DNA of 27,082 nucleotides, from positions 1 through 27,082 of the forward strand of contig NZDU01000016.1 of the NCBI GenBank assembly GCA_002688875.1, read 5' to 3'. The DNA comes from Candidatus Pacearchaeota archaeon. GTDB taxonomy: Archaea; Nanobdellota; Nanobdellia; Pacearchaeales; GW2011-AR1. A program made the position numbers and the translations under genes. Positions 1 to 7,453 of the stretch are shown here, in pieces; positions within the stretch are counted from its first letter, which is position 1; each line of letters opens with the position of its first letter. Below the pieces are notes generated by a model. That model was not told the origin of the DNA. It searched no databases and saw only the letters and a list, made by a program, of their open reading frames with translations.

Positions 1-1179
1 GATAAGAATAATAAGGGTAATAAAGATAATAAGGTGATGGTTTTTCAGAGGAAGCATTATAGTTGGCCGGATATGCCGACGGGGTTTCAGAAGACGATTA
101 GTGGGGCTCATTCTGATTTTGTGGGGGTGGATGGTAAGTTTGAAGGGATTGGGATAACTGAAGTGCATTTGGAAGAGGATCCTGCGGCTTGGAATCCTGA
201 TAGTGGGAAGGTGGACTATAATCGGGCAGGAGTGCCGTTGATGGAGGTGGTTACGGATCCAGAGTTTAGTTCGAGTGGAGAGGTGGAGGGTTGGTTGAAG
301 AAATTTGTTTTGACTCTTTCGTATATTAAAGCTTTGAATAAGGATGCGGGGATTAAGGCGGATGTTAATGTTAGTATTAAGGGAGTGAGTGATAGGGCTG
401 AGATTAAGAATGTTAATTCTATTAGGGAGATTGTTCGTGCTATTGATAGTGAGATAGATCGGCATGTTAGGGAGAGGCCTAGAGGGATGGAGACTCGTAG
501 GTGGAATAGTGAAAAGGGGATTACGGAGTTGATGAGGAGTAAGGAGGATCAGGCTGATTATAGGTTTATTCCGGATCCGGATTTGCCTGCGTTGAAAATT
601 GAGAGAAAGAGAGTTGGTAAGTTGGAGAAGGGGTTGCCTGAAAGTCCGATGGAGAAACTTTCTAGAATTATTAAGAAGTATAAGATTGATAAGAAGGATG
701 CCGGGGTTCTGACTGGGAATTTGGAGATTGCCGAGTTGTTCGAAAGTATTATTGAAAATAAAGGGCTTGATGCTAAGTTTGTTTTGCCTTGGATAACTGT
801 TGAATGGTTTGGGGTTTTGAATTATAATAAAAAGACGATGAGTGATGTTGAGGTTAAAGTGGAGGATTTTGTTGAGTTGCTTTCTTTGATCAAGAGTGGG
901 AAGATTACTCCGTTGATGGGGAAGGATATAATGAGGAGGTTTGTGCCTAAGTCGTTTTCGGCTTTGAAGGAGGTTGAGAAAGGGGGGAAGGTTGATAGTG
1001 AAGGGGAGTTGGGAAAGGTGGTTAATAAGGTGGTTGAGGAAAATTCGAAGTCTGTGGAGGATTATAGGAATGGGGAGGGGAAGGCTTTGAATTTTTTGAT
1101 TGGGAAGGTGATGCAGGCTACGGGGAAGCGGGCGGATTATGTTGTGGTTAGGAAGTTACTTGAAGAAGAGTTGAAGTGA
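1..1179 (+). CDS. gatB: Aspartyl/glutamyl-tRNA amidotransferase subunit B (5' end outside window)
   Basis: The frame is open from base 1 to a TGA at 1177-1179. GatB is the kinase-like subunit of the GatCAB complex, which activates Glu-tRNA(Gln) or Asp-tRNA(Asn) for amidation in the cytosol. Family motifs seen in order: YSWPDMPTGFQ, LEEDPA, DYNRAGVPLMEVVTDPE, EIKNVNSIREIVRAIDSE and RSKEDQADYRFIPDPDLP. The last ~140 residues form the helical GatB/YqeY tail domain, ending in FLIGKVMQATGKRADYVVV. The first dozen visible codons are Asn/Lys-rich (a low-complexity insertion) just before the conserved YSWPD segment, which is unusual for the family. Its start, promoter and any gatA/gatC partners lie outside the window. 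Confidence 0.95.
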   Translation, partial: DKNNKGNKDNKVMVFQRKHYSWPDMPTGFQKTISGAHSDFVGVDGKFEGIGITEVHLEEDPAAWNPDSGKVDYNRAGVPLMEVVTDPEFSSSGEVEGWLKKFVLTLSYIKALNKDAGIKADVNVSIKGVSDRAEIKNVNSIREIVRAIDSEIDRHVRERPRGMETRRWNSEKGITELMRSKEDQADYRFIPDPDLPALKIERKRVGKLEKGLPESPMEKLSRIIKKYKIDKKDAGVLTGNLEIAELFESIIENKGLDAKFVLPWITVEWFGVLNYNKKTMSDVEVKVEDFVELLSLIKSGKITPLMGKDIMRRFVPKSFSALKEVEKGGKVDSEGELGKVVNKVVEENSKSVEDYRNGEGKALNFLIGKVMQATGKRADYVVVRKLLEEELK

Positions 1180-1196
1180 TTGTTTTATAATATCTT

Positions 1197-1532
1197 CTAA
1201 TTTATTATTTTAGAGAATTTTTCTTTGATGTTTTCTAATTTAGCTTGATTTATTTTTCCAATTTTCTTGATAATTAGTTCTTTGTCCATTTTTAATATGT
1301 TCTCAACTTTAACAACACATTGAGAAAATAATTTACCTTCTTCAAGTTCATTGTTATTTAAGGGTAGGGTATATTTATCTTTTGAGATATTAGTAGTGAT
1401 TCCTATAACTATTAAATCCTCAGAATGATTGTTAAAATCTTCATTACTGATAACTACTACTGGGCGTACCTTTCTTCCGGACTGATCAGAGAATGGAAAT
1501 GGGACTAGAAGAAGATCTCTTTGATTTATCAT
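1197..1532 (-). CDS. MazF/PemK-family endoribonuclease toxin
   Basis: This 111-residue protein has the normal MazF length and the family's N-terminal signature: a short beta strand with QRDLLLVPFPFSD, then GRKVRPVVVIS, whose Arg-Pro is typical of the RNA-cleaving core. MazF toxins cut mRNA or tRNA in the cytosol and are held inactive by a bound antitoxin. Its first codon overlaps the stop codon of the upstream ribbon-helix-helix gene in an ATGA arrangement, so the two are translationally coupled as a toxin-antitoxin operon. Codon use is A-rich compared with gatB on the other strand, which fits a transferable module. The cleavage site cannot be predicted from sequence. Confidence 0.9.
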   Translation of the reverse strand: MINQRDLLLVPFPFSDQSGRKVRPVVVISNEDFNNHSEDLIVIGITTNISKDKYTLPLNNNELEEGKLFSQCVVKVENILKMDKELIIKKIGKINQAKLENIKEKFSKIIN

Positions 1533-1756
1533 AAATATTTGCTCCAGACTTCGTCGTCTTTTTTGTTATCCCAAATTCTGTTCATTGATTTTTCTGCTAG
1601 TAACATCCATCCAATTTTTTCTTTCTTATTTCTTTCTAGTTTATCCATGATAAGATTTCTAATAAATTCTGACTTAGAAGGATAATTTCTTTTTTTAATG
1701 AATTCTTCAAGTTCTTTTACTTCTTCTTCTGGTAGTTTTATTGTTATTGTTTTCAT
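1529..1756 (-). CDS. Ribbon-helix-helix antitoxin
   Basis: The 75-residue protein starts with a ribbon-helix-helix DNA-binding fold: the strand MKTITIKLPEEEV, then two helices with the typical PSKSEFIRNLI turn. The last ~30 residues, rich in Trp and Lys, would be the segment that wraps the toxin. It precedes the MazF-like gene and overlaps it by 4 bases, the usual antitoxin-first order. A TATA element (TTATTTAAATAA read on the minus strand, about 1777-1788) is centred ~27 bases before the ATG, so the mRNA is probably leaderless. A 7-base inverted repeat between TATA and ATG is a good candidate for the autoregulatory operator. Confidence 0.88.
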   Translation of the reverse strand: MKTITIKLPEEEVKELEEFIKKRNYPSKSEFIRNLIMDKLERNKKEKIGWMLLAEKSMNRIWDNKKDDEVWSKYL

Positions 1757-1757
1757 G

Positions 1758-1775
1758 GTAATCCTTAGGGATTAC
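1758..1775. promoter_or_regulatory. Candidate operator of the toxin-antitoxin operon
   Basis: A perfect 7-base inverted repeat, GTAATCC-TTAG-GGATTAC, lies between the TATA element and the antitoxin start codon (ATG at 1756-1754 on the minus strand). Ribbon-helix-helix antitoxins bind such short palindromes as dimers and repress their own operon. Bound here, the protein would block transcription initiation. The function is inferred from position. Confidence 0.6.
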
Positions 1776-1828
1776 TTATTTAAATAATTTTAGATATCTG
1801 ATTTATAGATACATTTAAAATTAGAATA

Positions 1829-1874
1829 GAAAAGGGTTCGAATTTTCTTAACTAGATACCGTCTGACTCACATC
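1829..1874 (-). ncRNA. Candidate tRNA-Val-directed small RNA or tRNA-derived element (copy 1)
   Basis: On the plus strand, 1858-1871 (ACCGTCTGACTCAC) matches 13 of 14 bases of the anticodon arm of the neighbouring tRNA-Val, in inverted orientation, and 1834-1843 (GGGTTCGAAT) matches 9 of 10 bases of its T arm. A minus-strand RNA could pair with both tRNA segments, the two differences becoming G-U pairs. A minus-strand TATA-like sequence (1894-1901) would place the RNA start near 1874. The RNA would end in an AT hairpin with CCCTTTTC at 1836-1829. A 7-base stem, TTAACTA (1848-1854) with TAGTTGA (1880-1886), brackets the anticodon copy. Strand, ends and transcription are inferred. A second copy is at 10968-11020. 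Confidence 0.45.
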
Positions 1875-1914
1875 TTTTATAGTTGACTATTCTATATAAA
1901 TCTTTCTGTTACGA

Positions 1915-1988
1915 TGGAGGCATTGGGACTCGAACCCAAATCTAACCGTGAGTCAAACGGTTGCTTTATCCAGTTAAGCTATACCTCC
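1915..1988 (-). tRNA. tRNA-Val (GAC)
   Basis: The minus strand folds into a full cloverleaf. The acceptor GGAGGTA pairs with TGCCTCC (one G-U); the D arm is GCTT/AAGC with GG in the loop. The anticodon stem ACCGT/ACGGT holds loop TTGACTC (anticodon GAC at 1954-1952). The variable loop has 5 bases, and the T arm is TTGGG-TTCGAGT-CCCAA. The discriminator is A and no CCA is encoded. It decodes GUC/GUU. A TTATATAA box at 2014-2021 is the likely promoter, ~29 bases upstream. No intron is seen. The region 3' of the gene contains the tRNA-related element at 1829-1886. Confidence 0.95.
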
Positions 1989-2082
1989 ACCAATTTGAAT
2001 AAAGAAATTGTTGTTATATAATTTTCTTTCTTGCAACGTTTTAAATACTAAATTTTCTATTAATAAGAAAGAGGTTAATTAA

Positions 2083-2946
2083 GTGGCATTTTATTTACCA
2101 TTCGTAGGGGCATTTTTTGAGGCTAGCCTTGCGATTCTGCTTAAGAAGATATTTAATAAGAATAGTATAGATTTTAGGCATTATTTGTCTTATACTTTTG
2201 GGGCGATTGTTCTCGTTTCGTTGCCGTTGATTTATTTTTTGTTTAGTGTTGGTGATGGGGCGATGAGGGCTAGTAGTTTGATTATATTTGGGTTTATGAT
2301 TTTTGTTTCGATTTTGGCTAACTATTTTATGTTTTATAGTTTGAAGCATGAGGATTTGGCGAAGATAGAGCCGATTAGATTGATGCAACCGTTGTTTGTT
2401 ATATTGATGGTTTTTGGGTTGAGTTTTTTCTTTTCGATTTATGAAAGTGAGAGGAATTATTTGATATTGGGGTTGGCGTTGGTTGCTAGTTTGTCTTTGG
2501 TTTTGGCGCATATTAGGAAGGATCATTTTGTGTTTGATAAATATTCGGTTGCTGCTTTGTTTTCGAGTTTGTTTTTTGGTATTGAGTTTGTTATTTCGCG
2601 TCCGTTGTTGGAATTTTATAGTCCTTTTACGTTTTATTTTATTAGATCTTTGGTTATATTTTTTATAGGTTGGACTTTTTTTCATCCTAATTTTGTTCCT
2701 TTGAAAAATGGGACTAAGTGGTTGTTCCTTATTACTGGGGCTGGGGCTGTTATTTATAGGGTGATATTGTATTACGGTTATTTGACTTTGGGAGTGATTT
2801 ATACTACGACTGTTTTTATTATGGCTCCTGTGCTTGTTTATATTTTTGCTGCAATGTTTTTGAAGGAAAAGATTACTAAGAGGCAGATTGTTAGTTCGGT
2901 GGTGATCGTAGCGTGTGTGGTGGGGGCGATGTGGGTGGGGGGTTAG
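2083..2946 (+). CDS. EamA/DMT-family membrane transporter
   Basis: The 287-residue protein is hydrophobic throughout, with about ten predicted membrane helices in two halves. This is the layout of drug/metabolite transporters of the EamA family, which move small metabolites or act as exporters in the cell membrane. The C-terminal half contains YTTTVFIMAPVLVYIFAAMFLKEKIT, whose late-helix FLKEKIT ending is characteristic of EamA repeats. The GTG start at 2083 is chosen because a GAGG ribosome-binding sequence lies 8 bases upstream (2071-2074). A TATA-like TTTTAAATA sits near 2039-2047, so this mRNA has a short leader. The substrate cannot be inferred. Confidence 0.85.
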   Translation: MAFYLPFVGAFFEASLAILLKKIFNKNSIDFRHYLSYTFGAIVLVSLPLIYFLFSVGDGAMRASSLIIFGFMIFVSILANYFMFYSLKHEDLAKIEPIRLMQPLFVILMVFGLSFFFSIYESERNYLILGLALVASLSLVLAHIRKDHFVFDKYSVAALFSSLFFGIEFVISRPLLEFYSPFTFYFIRSLVIFFIGWTFFHPNFVPLKNGTKWLFLITGAGAVIYRVILYYGYLTLGVIYTTTVFIMAPVLVYIFAAMFLKEKITKRQIVSSVVIVACVVGAMWVGG

Positions 2947-3001
2947 TGTGGGGTTTAGTGGTAGGCTAAATGTTTATAAGAACTAGTTTCTTCGTAGTTT
3001 T

Positions 3002-3454
3002 ATGTTTAGAAAAAAGAGTAATGCGCCTAAGTTGAGGGTTCGAAATTCGCGTAAATTGTATATCCCCTTTTATTTGATGGTTGTGGTTTTGTTTGGAGTT
3101 ATACTTTATGTGCAGTATGTTGGGAAGCCGTTGAACAATATGGCTTTTAATTTGGTTTTGGTGTTTACTGTTGTTATGTTGTTGGCTACGGAGATTCATC
3201 GGTTGGGGAATGTTTATGAGATTCATGATAATTCGATAGTGCATAGTAATGGTTATCTTAAGATTCGGAGTAAGAGGATAGAGTTTGGGGCTTTGAGTGA
3301 TATTGATGTTGAGCAGACTGCTTGGCAGAGGATTTTTAATTTTGGTGATTTGATATTGTTTAAGTTTGCTGAAGGGCCGACGCTTAGAAATCTGAATAAG
3401 CCTCATGATTTTGCAGATATAATTGAAAAGGAGATTGTGAGGACGAGGGAATGA
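3002..3454 (+). CDS. Membrane protein with bacterial PH-like domain (bPH2 type)
   Basis: The 150-residue protein has two membrane helices (about residues 20-38 and 46-62) followed by a ~85-residue beta-rich domain. That domain, with YEIHDNSIVHSNGYLKIRSK, IEFGALSDIDVEQ and a final amphipathic helix, matches the YdbS/DUF304 class of pleckstrin-like domains. Such proteins sit in the cell membrane with the domain probably cytosolic; their exact role is unknown. TTTATAA at 2973-2979 is centred 26 bases before the ATG, supporting a leaderless mRNA from 3002. A duplicated sequence follows the stop codon, before the next gene. Confidence 0.75.
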   Translation: MFRKKSNAPKLRVRNSRKLYIPFYLMVVVLFGVILYVQYVGKPLNNMAFNLVLVFTVVMLLATEIHRLGNVYEIHDNSIVHSNGYLKIRSKRIEFGALSDIDVEQTAWQRIFNFGDLILFKFAEGPTLRNLNKPHDFADIIEKEIVRTRE

Positions 3455-3467
3455 TAGATGAAGTAGC

Positions 3468-3542
3468 AGATAAAAATGGGAGACAGCAAAATTAGAAATT
3501 TTGAGCCTACCATTTTCAAAGGTGATAGATAAAAATGGGAGA
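3468..3542 (+). repeat. Direct repeat that duplicates a translation start region
   Basis: The 16-base sequence agataaaaatgggaga occurs at 3468-3483 and again at 3527-3542. The second copy contains the ATG at 3535. A second short sequence, gatgaagtag, is also present twice (3457-3466 and 3541-3550). The first copy would start an 18-residue reading frame (ATG at 3476, TAA at 3530-3532). The upstream gene's stop overlaps another ATG (3451) that opens a 14-residue frame. This looks like a local slippage or recombination scar that duplicated the gene's 5' end. Confidence 0.7.
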
Positions 3543-4287
3543 TGAAGTAGAGTTTGTTAAGGATGAGAATAAAGCTTCGGGGAAGTTTAAATGGAAGTTG
3601 TATTTGGGATTGGTTTTTGTTGGGCTTTTGTTGTTTATTGGGTATACTTCGTTTTTTAATCCTGATTTGATCGGGTTGACGGGGAATGCGGTGGGAGTTG
3701 ATAAGGAATTTGATATTGAGGATGCGGTGGGGTTGAATGCAAGGTTGGGGATACCTGGTTTGTTGGTTGTAGATTCTGGGTCTGATAAGTTAAGTATAAG
3801 AGTTAGTGAGCAGGTTGATTTTTTGATAGGGGATCAGAAGGTTAGGTTGTCTAAGGGAGATAGTATTGTGGTGGATGATTTTGGTGGGAGAGTTAGTGTT
3901 GAAGGGAAGACGATCGTGGGGTTGGAGGGTAGGGGGAGTAGGGTTTTTATTGATGGTTTGCCTATTTCTCATAAATCTGATTCGTTGATTAAATTAAGTG
4001 TCGAAGGCTTGGGGTATAGTTATATGGAGTTTGAAAATGTGTATCTGGAGTCTTTGTCATATATTACTTCGGGATTGGTGAGGATAAATGAGGATAAGTT
4101 AGTTATAAGATTAGATGAGGAGAGTTTTGCTATTGATAGGTTTAAGGGAGATTTGACGATTAGTAATGATGTGAGGGTGGATGGGAAAATAGATCGGAGT
4201 AATGTTGATAATTTGGTTAAAGATTCTGACTATAGTTTAGAGGAAGAGCTCGAGGATGATTCCGAGAATGAAGATAGCGCTGAGTAG
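3535..4287 (+). CDS. Unknown protein with one N-terminal membrane anchor
   Basis: I do not recognise this 250-residue protein. It has a charged ~20-residue N-terminus, one membrane helix (about residues 21-42) and a ~170-residue region of alternating beta strands with many Gly/Asp turns. It ends in a very acidic tail (EEELEDDSENEDSAE). The topology suggests a beta-rich domain displayed outside the cell. It probably shares a transcript with the PH-domain gene 80 bases upstream. Its last 51 bases overlap the 3' end of the permease gene on the other strand, so the acidic tail may be a recent extension into that gene. Confidence 0.65.
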   Translation: MGDEVEFVKDENKASGKFKWKLYLGLVFVGLLLFIGYTSFFNPDLIGLTGNAVGVDKEFDIEDAVGLNARLGIPGLLVVDSGSDKLSIRVSEQVDFLIGDQKVRLSKGDSIVVDDFGGRVSVEGKTIVGLEGRGSRVFIDGLPISHKSDSLIKLSVEGLGYSYMEFENVYLESLSYITSGLVRINEDKLVIRLDEESFAIDRFKGDLTISNDVRVDGKIDRSNVDNLVKDSDYSLEEELEDDSENEDSAE

Positions 4288-5352
4288 TATTATTATTGGC
4301 CAGTTTATAGGTACTTGGAATTCGGGTTTTCTAGTTCCATGATGTTTTGACTTTTTTGCCATGATGAGAATTAGGATGGCAGTTAGCCCTCCAGATATTA
4401 CTCCTCCAATTCCTAGAATATTTATGAAGTTTAATTGATTGATTTGGTCGAGAAAAAGATATGCGAGTAATGGGATTATGGTTACGAGGAGGTATGAGTT
4501 TCTTCTTGAGAATCTTAGGTCTAGTTCGAAGACATCTAATAGTGAGAAGCTTAGAACAAAGTAGCTTGTGAGCATGGTGAAGATTCCTAAAATAATAACG
4601 AGTTTTCCTAGTCCTAGAGTTGCTACTTGTGGGACGTTGGTTCCTAATACTCCTACAAAAACGGCGCTGAAGATTATGTAAATTATTATAGGGATTATTG
4701 ATCCTAAGAGGATTGCTTTTTTTAGTTTTTTTTCGTCGCCTTTTATTTCTTGTCTTAATTCTGGAATTACTGAGAATCCTATTAAGGCGAATAAAACAAC
4801 TCCGATTGGTAGAAAGAAATTTGAGTAATTTAATGTGGTTAAGTTTTCTGTTTGAATTTGGGGGAAGAACCAGACGGTTATGATTGCGATTAGAGTTATG
4901 ATTATTATTACTCCGTAGGTTTCGACTTTTTTTAGTCCCTTGAGGCCTTCTCTTAATAGGAATATCATTGTGAGCCAGAATGCTAGTGCTAGATGTCCAG
5001 TGTATTCTTGAGAGTTTGTTATTAATGTGGATAGGCTTTGACCTTCTCCGATTAGGTAAGCTATTAGTGCTGAGTAGATACCGAAGATTACTGCAAAGAA
5101 CATGAGCCATTTGCCTTTTTCTCCTAGGTATTCTTTTGCTAGTCCGGGTAGTTGATGGAGTTCTTTAGTTCTTAGAACTGTTTCGCCTAGGCAGAGTAAA
5201 GTGTATGTGATTATTATTCCTAAGAAGATGATCCAGAAAGCTCCTAGAAGGAATCCTGATTGTGAGAAGACGTAAGGAAGGCCGAGGATTCCTGCGCCGA
5301 TTATAGATCCCGATAGGGTGAATGCTGTTGCGAGGAATTTTTTGTTTAGCAT
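4237..5352 (-). CDS. Amino acid permease (aromatic amino acid/HAAAP-like, APC superfamily)
   Basis: The 371-residue protein has about eleven membrane helices. Helix 1 carries GSIIGAGILGLPYVFSQSG, the unwound Gly-rich substrate and ion site typical of Trp/Tyr permeases and related amino acid transporters. It would import amino acids across the cell membrane by cation symport, which fits an organism with limited biosynthesis. A TTTAAATA-type element (5383-5390) lies ~33 bases before the ATG. The 3' end overlaps the convergent gene by 51 bases, including the last residues of the final helix. Which amino acid it carries is not decidable here. Confidence 0.85.
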   Translation of the reverse strand: MLNKKFLATAFTLSGSIIGAGILGLPYVFSQSGFLLGAFWIIFLGIIITYTLLCLGETVLRTKELHQLPGLAKEYLGEKGKWLMFFAVIFGIYSALIAYLIGEGQSLSTLITNSQEYTGHLALAFWLTMIFLLREGLKGLKKVETYGVIIIITLIAIITVWFFPQIQTENLTTLNYSNFFLPIGVVLFALIGFSVIPELRQEIKGDEKKLKKAILLGSIIPIIIYIIFSAVFVGVLGTNVPQVATLGLGKLVIILGIFTMLTSYFVLSFSLLDVFELDLRFSRRNSYLLVTIIPLLAYLFLDQINQLNFINILGIGGVISGGLTAILILIMAKKSKHHGTRKPEFQVPINWPIIILLSAIFILGIILELFL

Positions 5353-5447
5353 GTTCTCTTTTTTATTGGGAATGAATAAAGATTTAAATAGTGATTGGTT
5401 GACTATAATTAGATAGAAGGTTCATTAATTTATTGATGAAACCATCT

Positions 5448-5519
5448 GAGCCTGTAGTTCAATGGATAGAATAATCGGTTTCGGCCCGGTTGATCGGGGT
5501 TCGAGTCCTCGCAGGCTCA
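5448..5519 (+). tRNA. tRNA-Arg (TCG)
   Basis: The sequence gives a complete cloverleaf. Acceptor GAGCCTG/CAGGCTC is fully paired, and the D arm is GTTC/GAAT with GG in the loop. The anticodon stem ATCGG/CCGGT (one G-U) has loop TTTCGGC (anticodon TCG at 5481-5483). The variable loop has 4 bases and the T arm is CGGGG-TTCGAGT-CCTCG. The discriminator is A; no CCA is encoded and no intron is seen. It reads CGA and possibly other CGN codons. Unlike the other two tRNA genes here, it has no tRNA-related element beside it. Confidence 0.95.
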
Positions 5520-5553
5520 TTATATTTAAAAATGGTTATTGGTTTGTTGATAT

Positions 5554-5850
5554 ATGTTTAGAGATTTATATGTTAAGGCTACTGTTCAATTAGATCAATT
5601 GATTTATTCAAGTAAGTGTTTTTTTGGATATAATCCTAATGGTACGGTTTTGGTTAGAGATAATTTGGATGATTTAGATGGTTCTCTTGGATTTCCCGAG
5701 TATGGGGGAATTGTTAGTGATGCGATCTTATTCTTGGAGAGTATATCTAAGTCTAGGTGTTTTGATCTAGATGATGGTAGGTGTGTTGAAAGAAGTAGTT
5801 CTTGTATTGAAAAGGATAAATCTTGTATTGAATCTAGGTTTGAGGAGTAA
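5554..5850 (+). CDS. Small unknown protein, Cys-containing C-terminus
   Basis: I do not recognise this 98-residue protein. It looks soluble, with several Cys residues. The tail contains a short repeated unit, SSSCIEKD then KSCIESRF, encoded by a repeated tcttgtattgaa. A TATA-like TATATTTAAA at 5521-5530 is centred ~28 bases before the ATG, supporting expression as a leaderless mRNA. The gene ends 36 bases before the carboxypeptidase start, whose own TATA element lies in the gap, so they are probably separate transcripts. Confidence 0.6.
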   Translation: MFRDLYVKATVQLDQLIYSSKCFFGYNPNGTVLVRDNLDDLDGSLGFPEYGGIVSDAILFLESISKSRCFDLDDGRCVERSSSCIEKDKSCIESRFEE

Positions 5851-5886
5851 GTAAATCTTTATAATGGGTTGTTTCTGAGAATTATT

Positions 5887-7416
5887 ATGGTTAGTGAATA
5901 TAGTGATGAGATTAAAAAAGATATTGAGTTAATTGAGAGGTATCAGAAAGAGATGACTTTGCTTGGGCAGGCTTCGGCGTTGTTGCATTGGGATAATTCT
6001 ACTTATATGCCTAAGAATGCGGCTTTGGGTAGGGCTGAGCAGCTTGCGTTTCTTAGGTCGTTGGTTCATGAGAAGATGACTAGTTTGGAGTTTTCTGAGA
6101 GTGTTTTTAGATTGTTGGAAAGGAAAGATGAGTTGAGTAGTAGGGATAGATTGATGGTTGAAAAGTTGAGTAAGAATATTGGGAAAGCTGGAAAGTTGAG
6201 TAAGGAGTTTGTTGAGAGGCTTTCGAAGACTTGTTCGATGTCGTTTGATGCTTGGCAGAAGGCTAGGGAGAAGAAGGATTGGGAGATTTTTAGGCCGCAT
6301 TTGGAGAAGGTTGTTGAGTTGAAGAGAGAAGAGGCTCGGTTGTATGGATTTTCTGGAAGTTTGTATAATGGGTTGATGGATGATTTTGAGGAAGGGATGA
6401 GTGTTGAGAAGATTCGGCCGGTTTTTGAGAAGTTGAAGGTTGGGTTGATTGAGTTGCTTTCTAGGATTGAGAGTAGTGATCGGTATAGGGAGCAGGAGGA
6501 AGAAAGTGGTGGAGGTATTAAGGAGAAAGAGTTTCCGCATGCTATGCAAATTGAGATGGCTAAGGAGATGGCGGTTAGTTTGGGGCTTTCGGAAGATTAT
6601 GGGAGGTTAGATATTAGTGAGCATCCTTTTTCTACGCATATTGGGCAAGGGGATCTTCGGATAACGACTAATGTTAGGGATGATCCGTTTTTTAGTATAG
6701 GCTCGACGATTCATGAGACGGGGCATTCATTGTATGAGTATGGGTTGCCTGATGATGAGTGTTATAATGTTTTAGGGCAGGCGGCTAGTTATGGGTTGCA
6801 TGAAAGTCAGAGTAGATTTTGGGAGTTGATGGTTGGGATGAGTGAGGAGTTTTGGAGGCATTTTTTTCCGAAGTTTGATGAGAAGTTTGGGTTGGACGGG
6901 CGGTTTGATGATTGGTTTAGGGAGTTGAATATGGTAAAGAAAAGTCCTATTCGTATTGAATCGGATGAGGTGCATTATTGTTTGCATATTATTATGAGGT
7001 TTGAGATTGCGGTTGGGTTGATTGATGGGGCGATTGAGGTTAGGGATTTGCGTGAGGTTTGGAATTCTAAGATGATGGAGTATTTTGGGATTGAGGTTAA
7101 GGATGATAAGGAAGGGGTTTTGCAGGATGTGCATTGGAGTGAGGGGTATTTTGGGTATTTTCCGAGTTATGCGATTGGGACGATTTATGCTTCGCAGTTG
7201 TATTCGAAGATGGTTGAGGAGCTTTCTGGGATTAAGGATGAAATTAGTGAAGGTAGGTTTGAAAGGGTTCGGGATTGGTTGTGCGATAGGGTTCATTGTC
7301 ATGGGTCGAAGAAGTTGGCGGATGATATTGTTAAGAATGTTTGTGGTAAGGGGTTGGATGTTGATGCGTTTTTGGGGTATTTGAATGGGAAGTATGGGGA
7401 GTTGTATGGGTTTTGA
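5887..7416 (+). CDS. Metallocarboxypeptidase, M32 (Taq) family
   Basis: The 509-residue protein has the length and signatures of M32 zinc carboxypeptidases, which remove C-terminal residues from peptides in the cytosol. The zinc-binding HETGH is at about residue 276, followed by HESQ at about 305 and the IRIESDEVHY segment; these three mark the family. The N-terminal LHWDNSTYMP is also family-typical. The ATG at 5887 is preferred over the in-frame TTG at 5869 because the TATA element CTTTATAAT (5857-5865) lies ~26 bases before it. The gene is probably for peptide recycling, in keeping with the amino acid permease nearby. The substrate range is unknown. Confidence 0.93.
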   Translation: MVSEYSDEIKKDIELIERYQKEMTLLGQASALLHWDNSTYMPKNAALGRAEQLAFLRSLVHEKMTSLEFSESVFRLLERKDELSSRDRLMVEKLSKNIGKAGKLSKEFVERLSKTCSMSFDAWQKAREKKDWEIFRPHLEKVVELKREEARLYGFSGSLYNGLMDDFEEGMSVEKIRPVFEKLKVGLIELLSRIESSDRYREQEEESGGGIKEKEFPHAMQIEMAKEMAVSLGLSEDYGRLDISEHPFSTHIGQGDLRITTNVRDDPFFSIGSTIHETGHSLYEYGLPDDECYNVLGQAASYGLHESQSRFWELMVGMSEEFWRHFFPKFDEKFGLDGRFDDWFRELNMVKKSPIRIESDEVHYCLHIIMRFEIAVGLIDGAIEVRDLREVWNSKMMEYFGIEVKDDKEGVLQDVHWSEGYFGYFPSYAIGTIYASQLYSKMVEELSGIKDEISEGRFERVRDWLCDRVHCHGSKKLADDIVKNVCGKGLDVDAFLGYLNGKYGELYGF

Positions 7417-7453
7417 CCGCAACTCTTTAAAACTCTTGGTTCTTTGATTGCGG

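Noticed and set aside
4331..5110. 259-codon minus-strand frame inside the permease gene
   Set aside because: It is an alternative register of the permease on the same strand, with Ser/Arg/Asn-rich non-protein composition.
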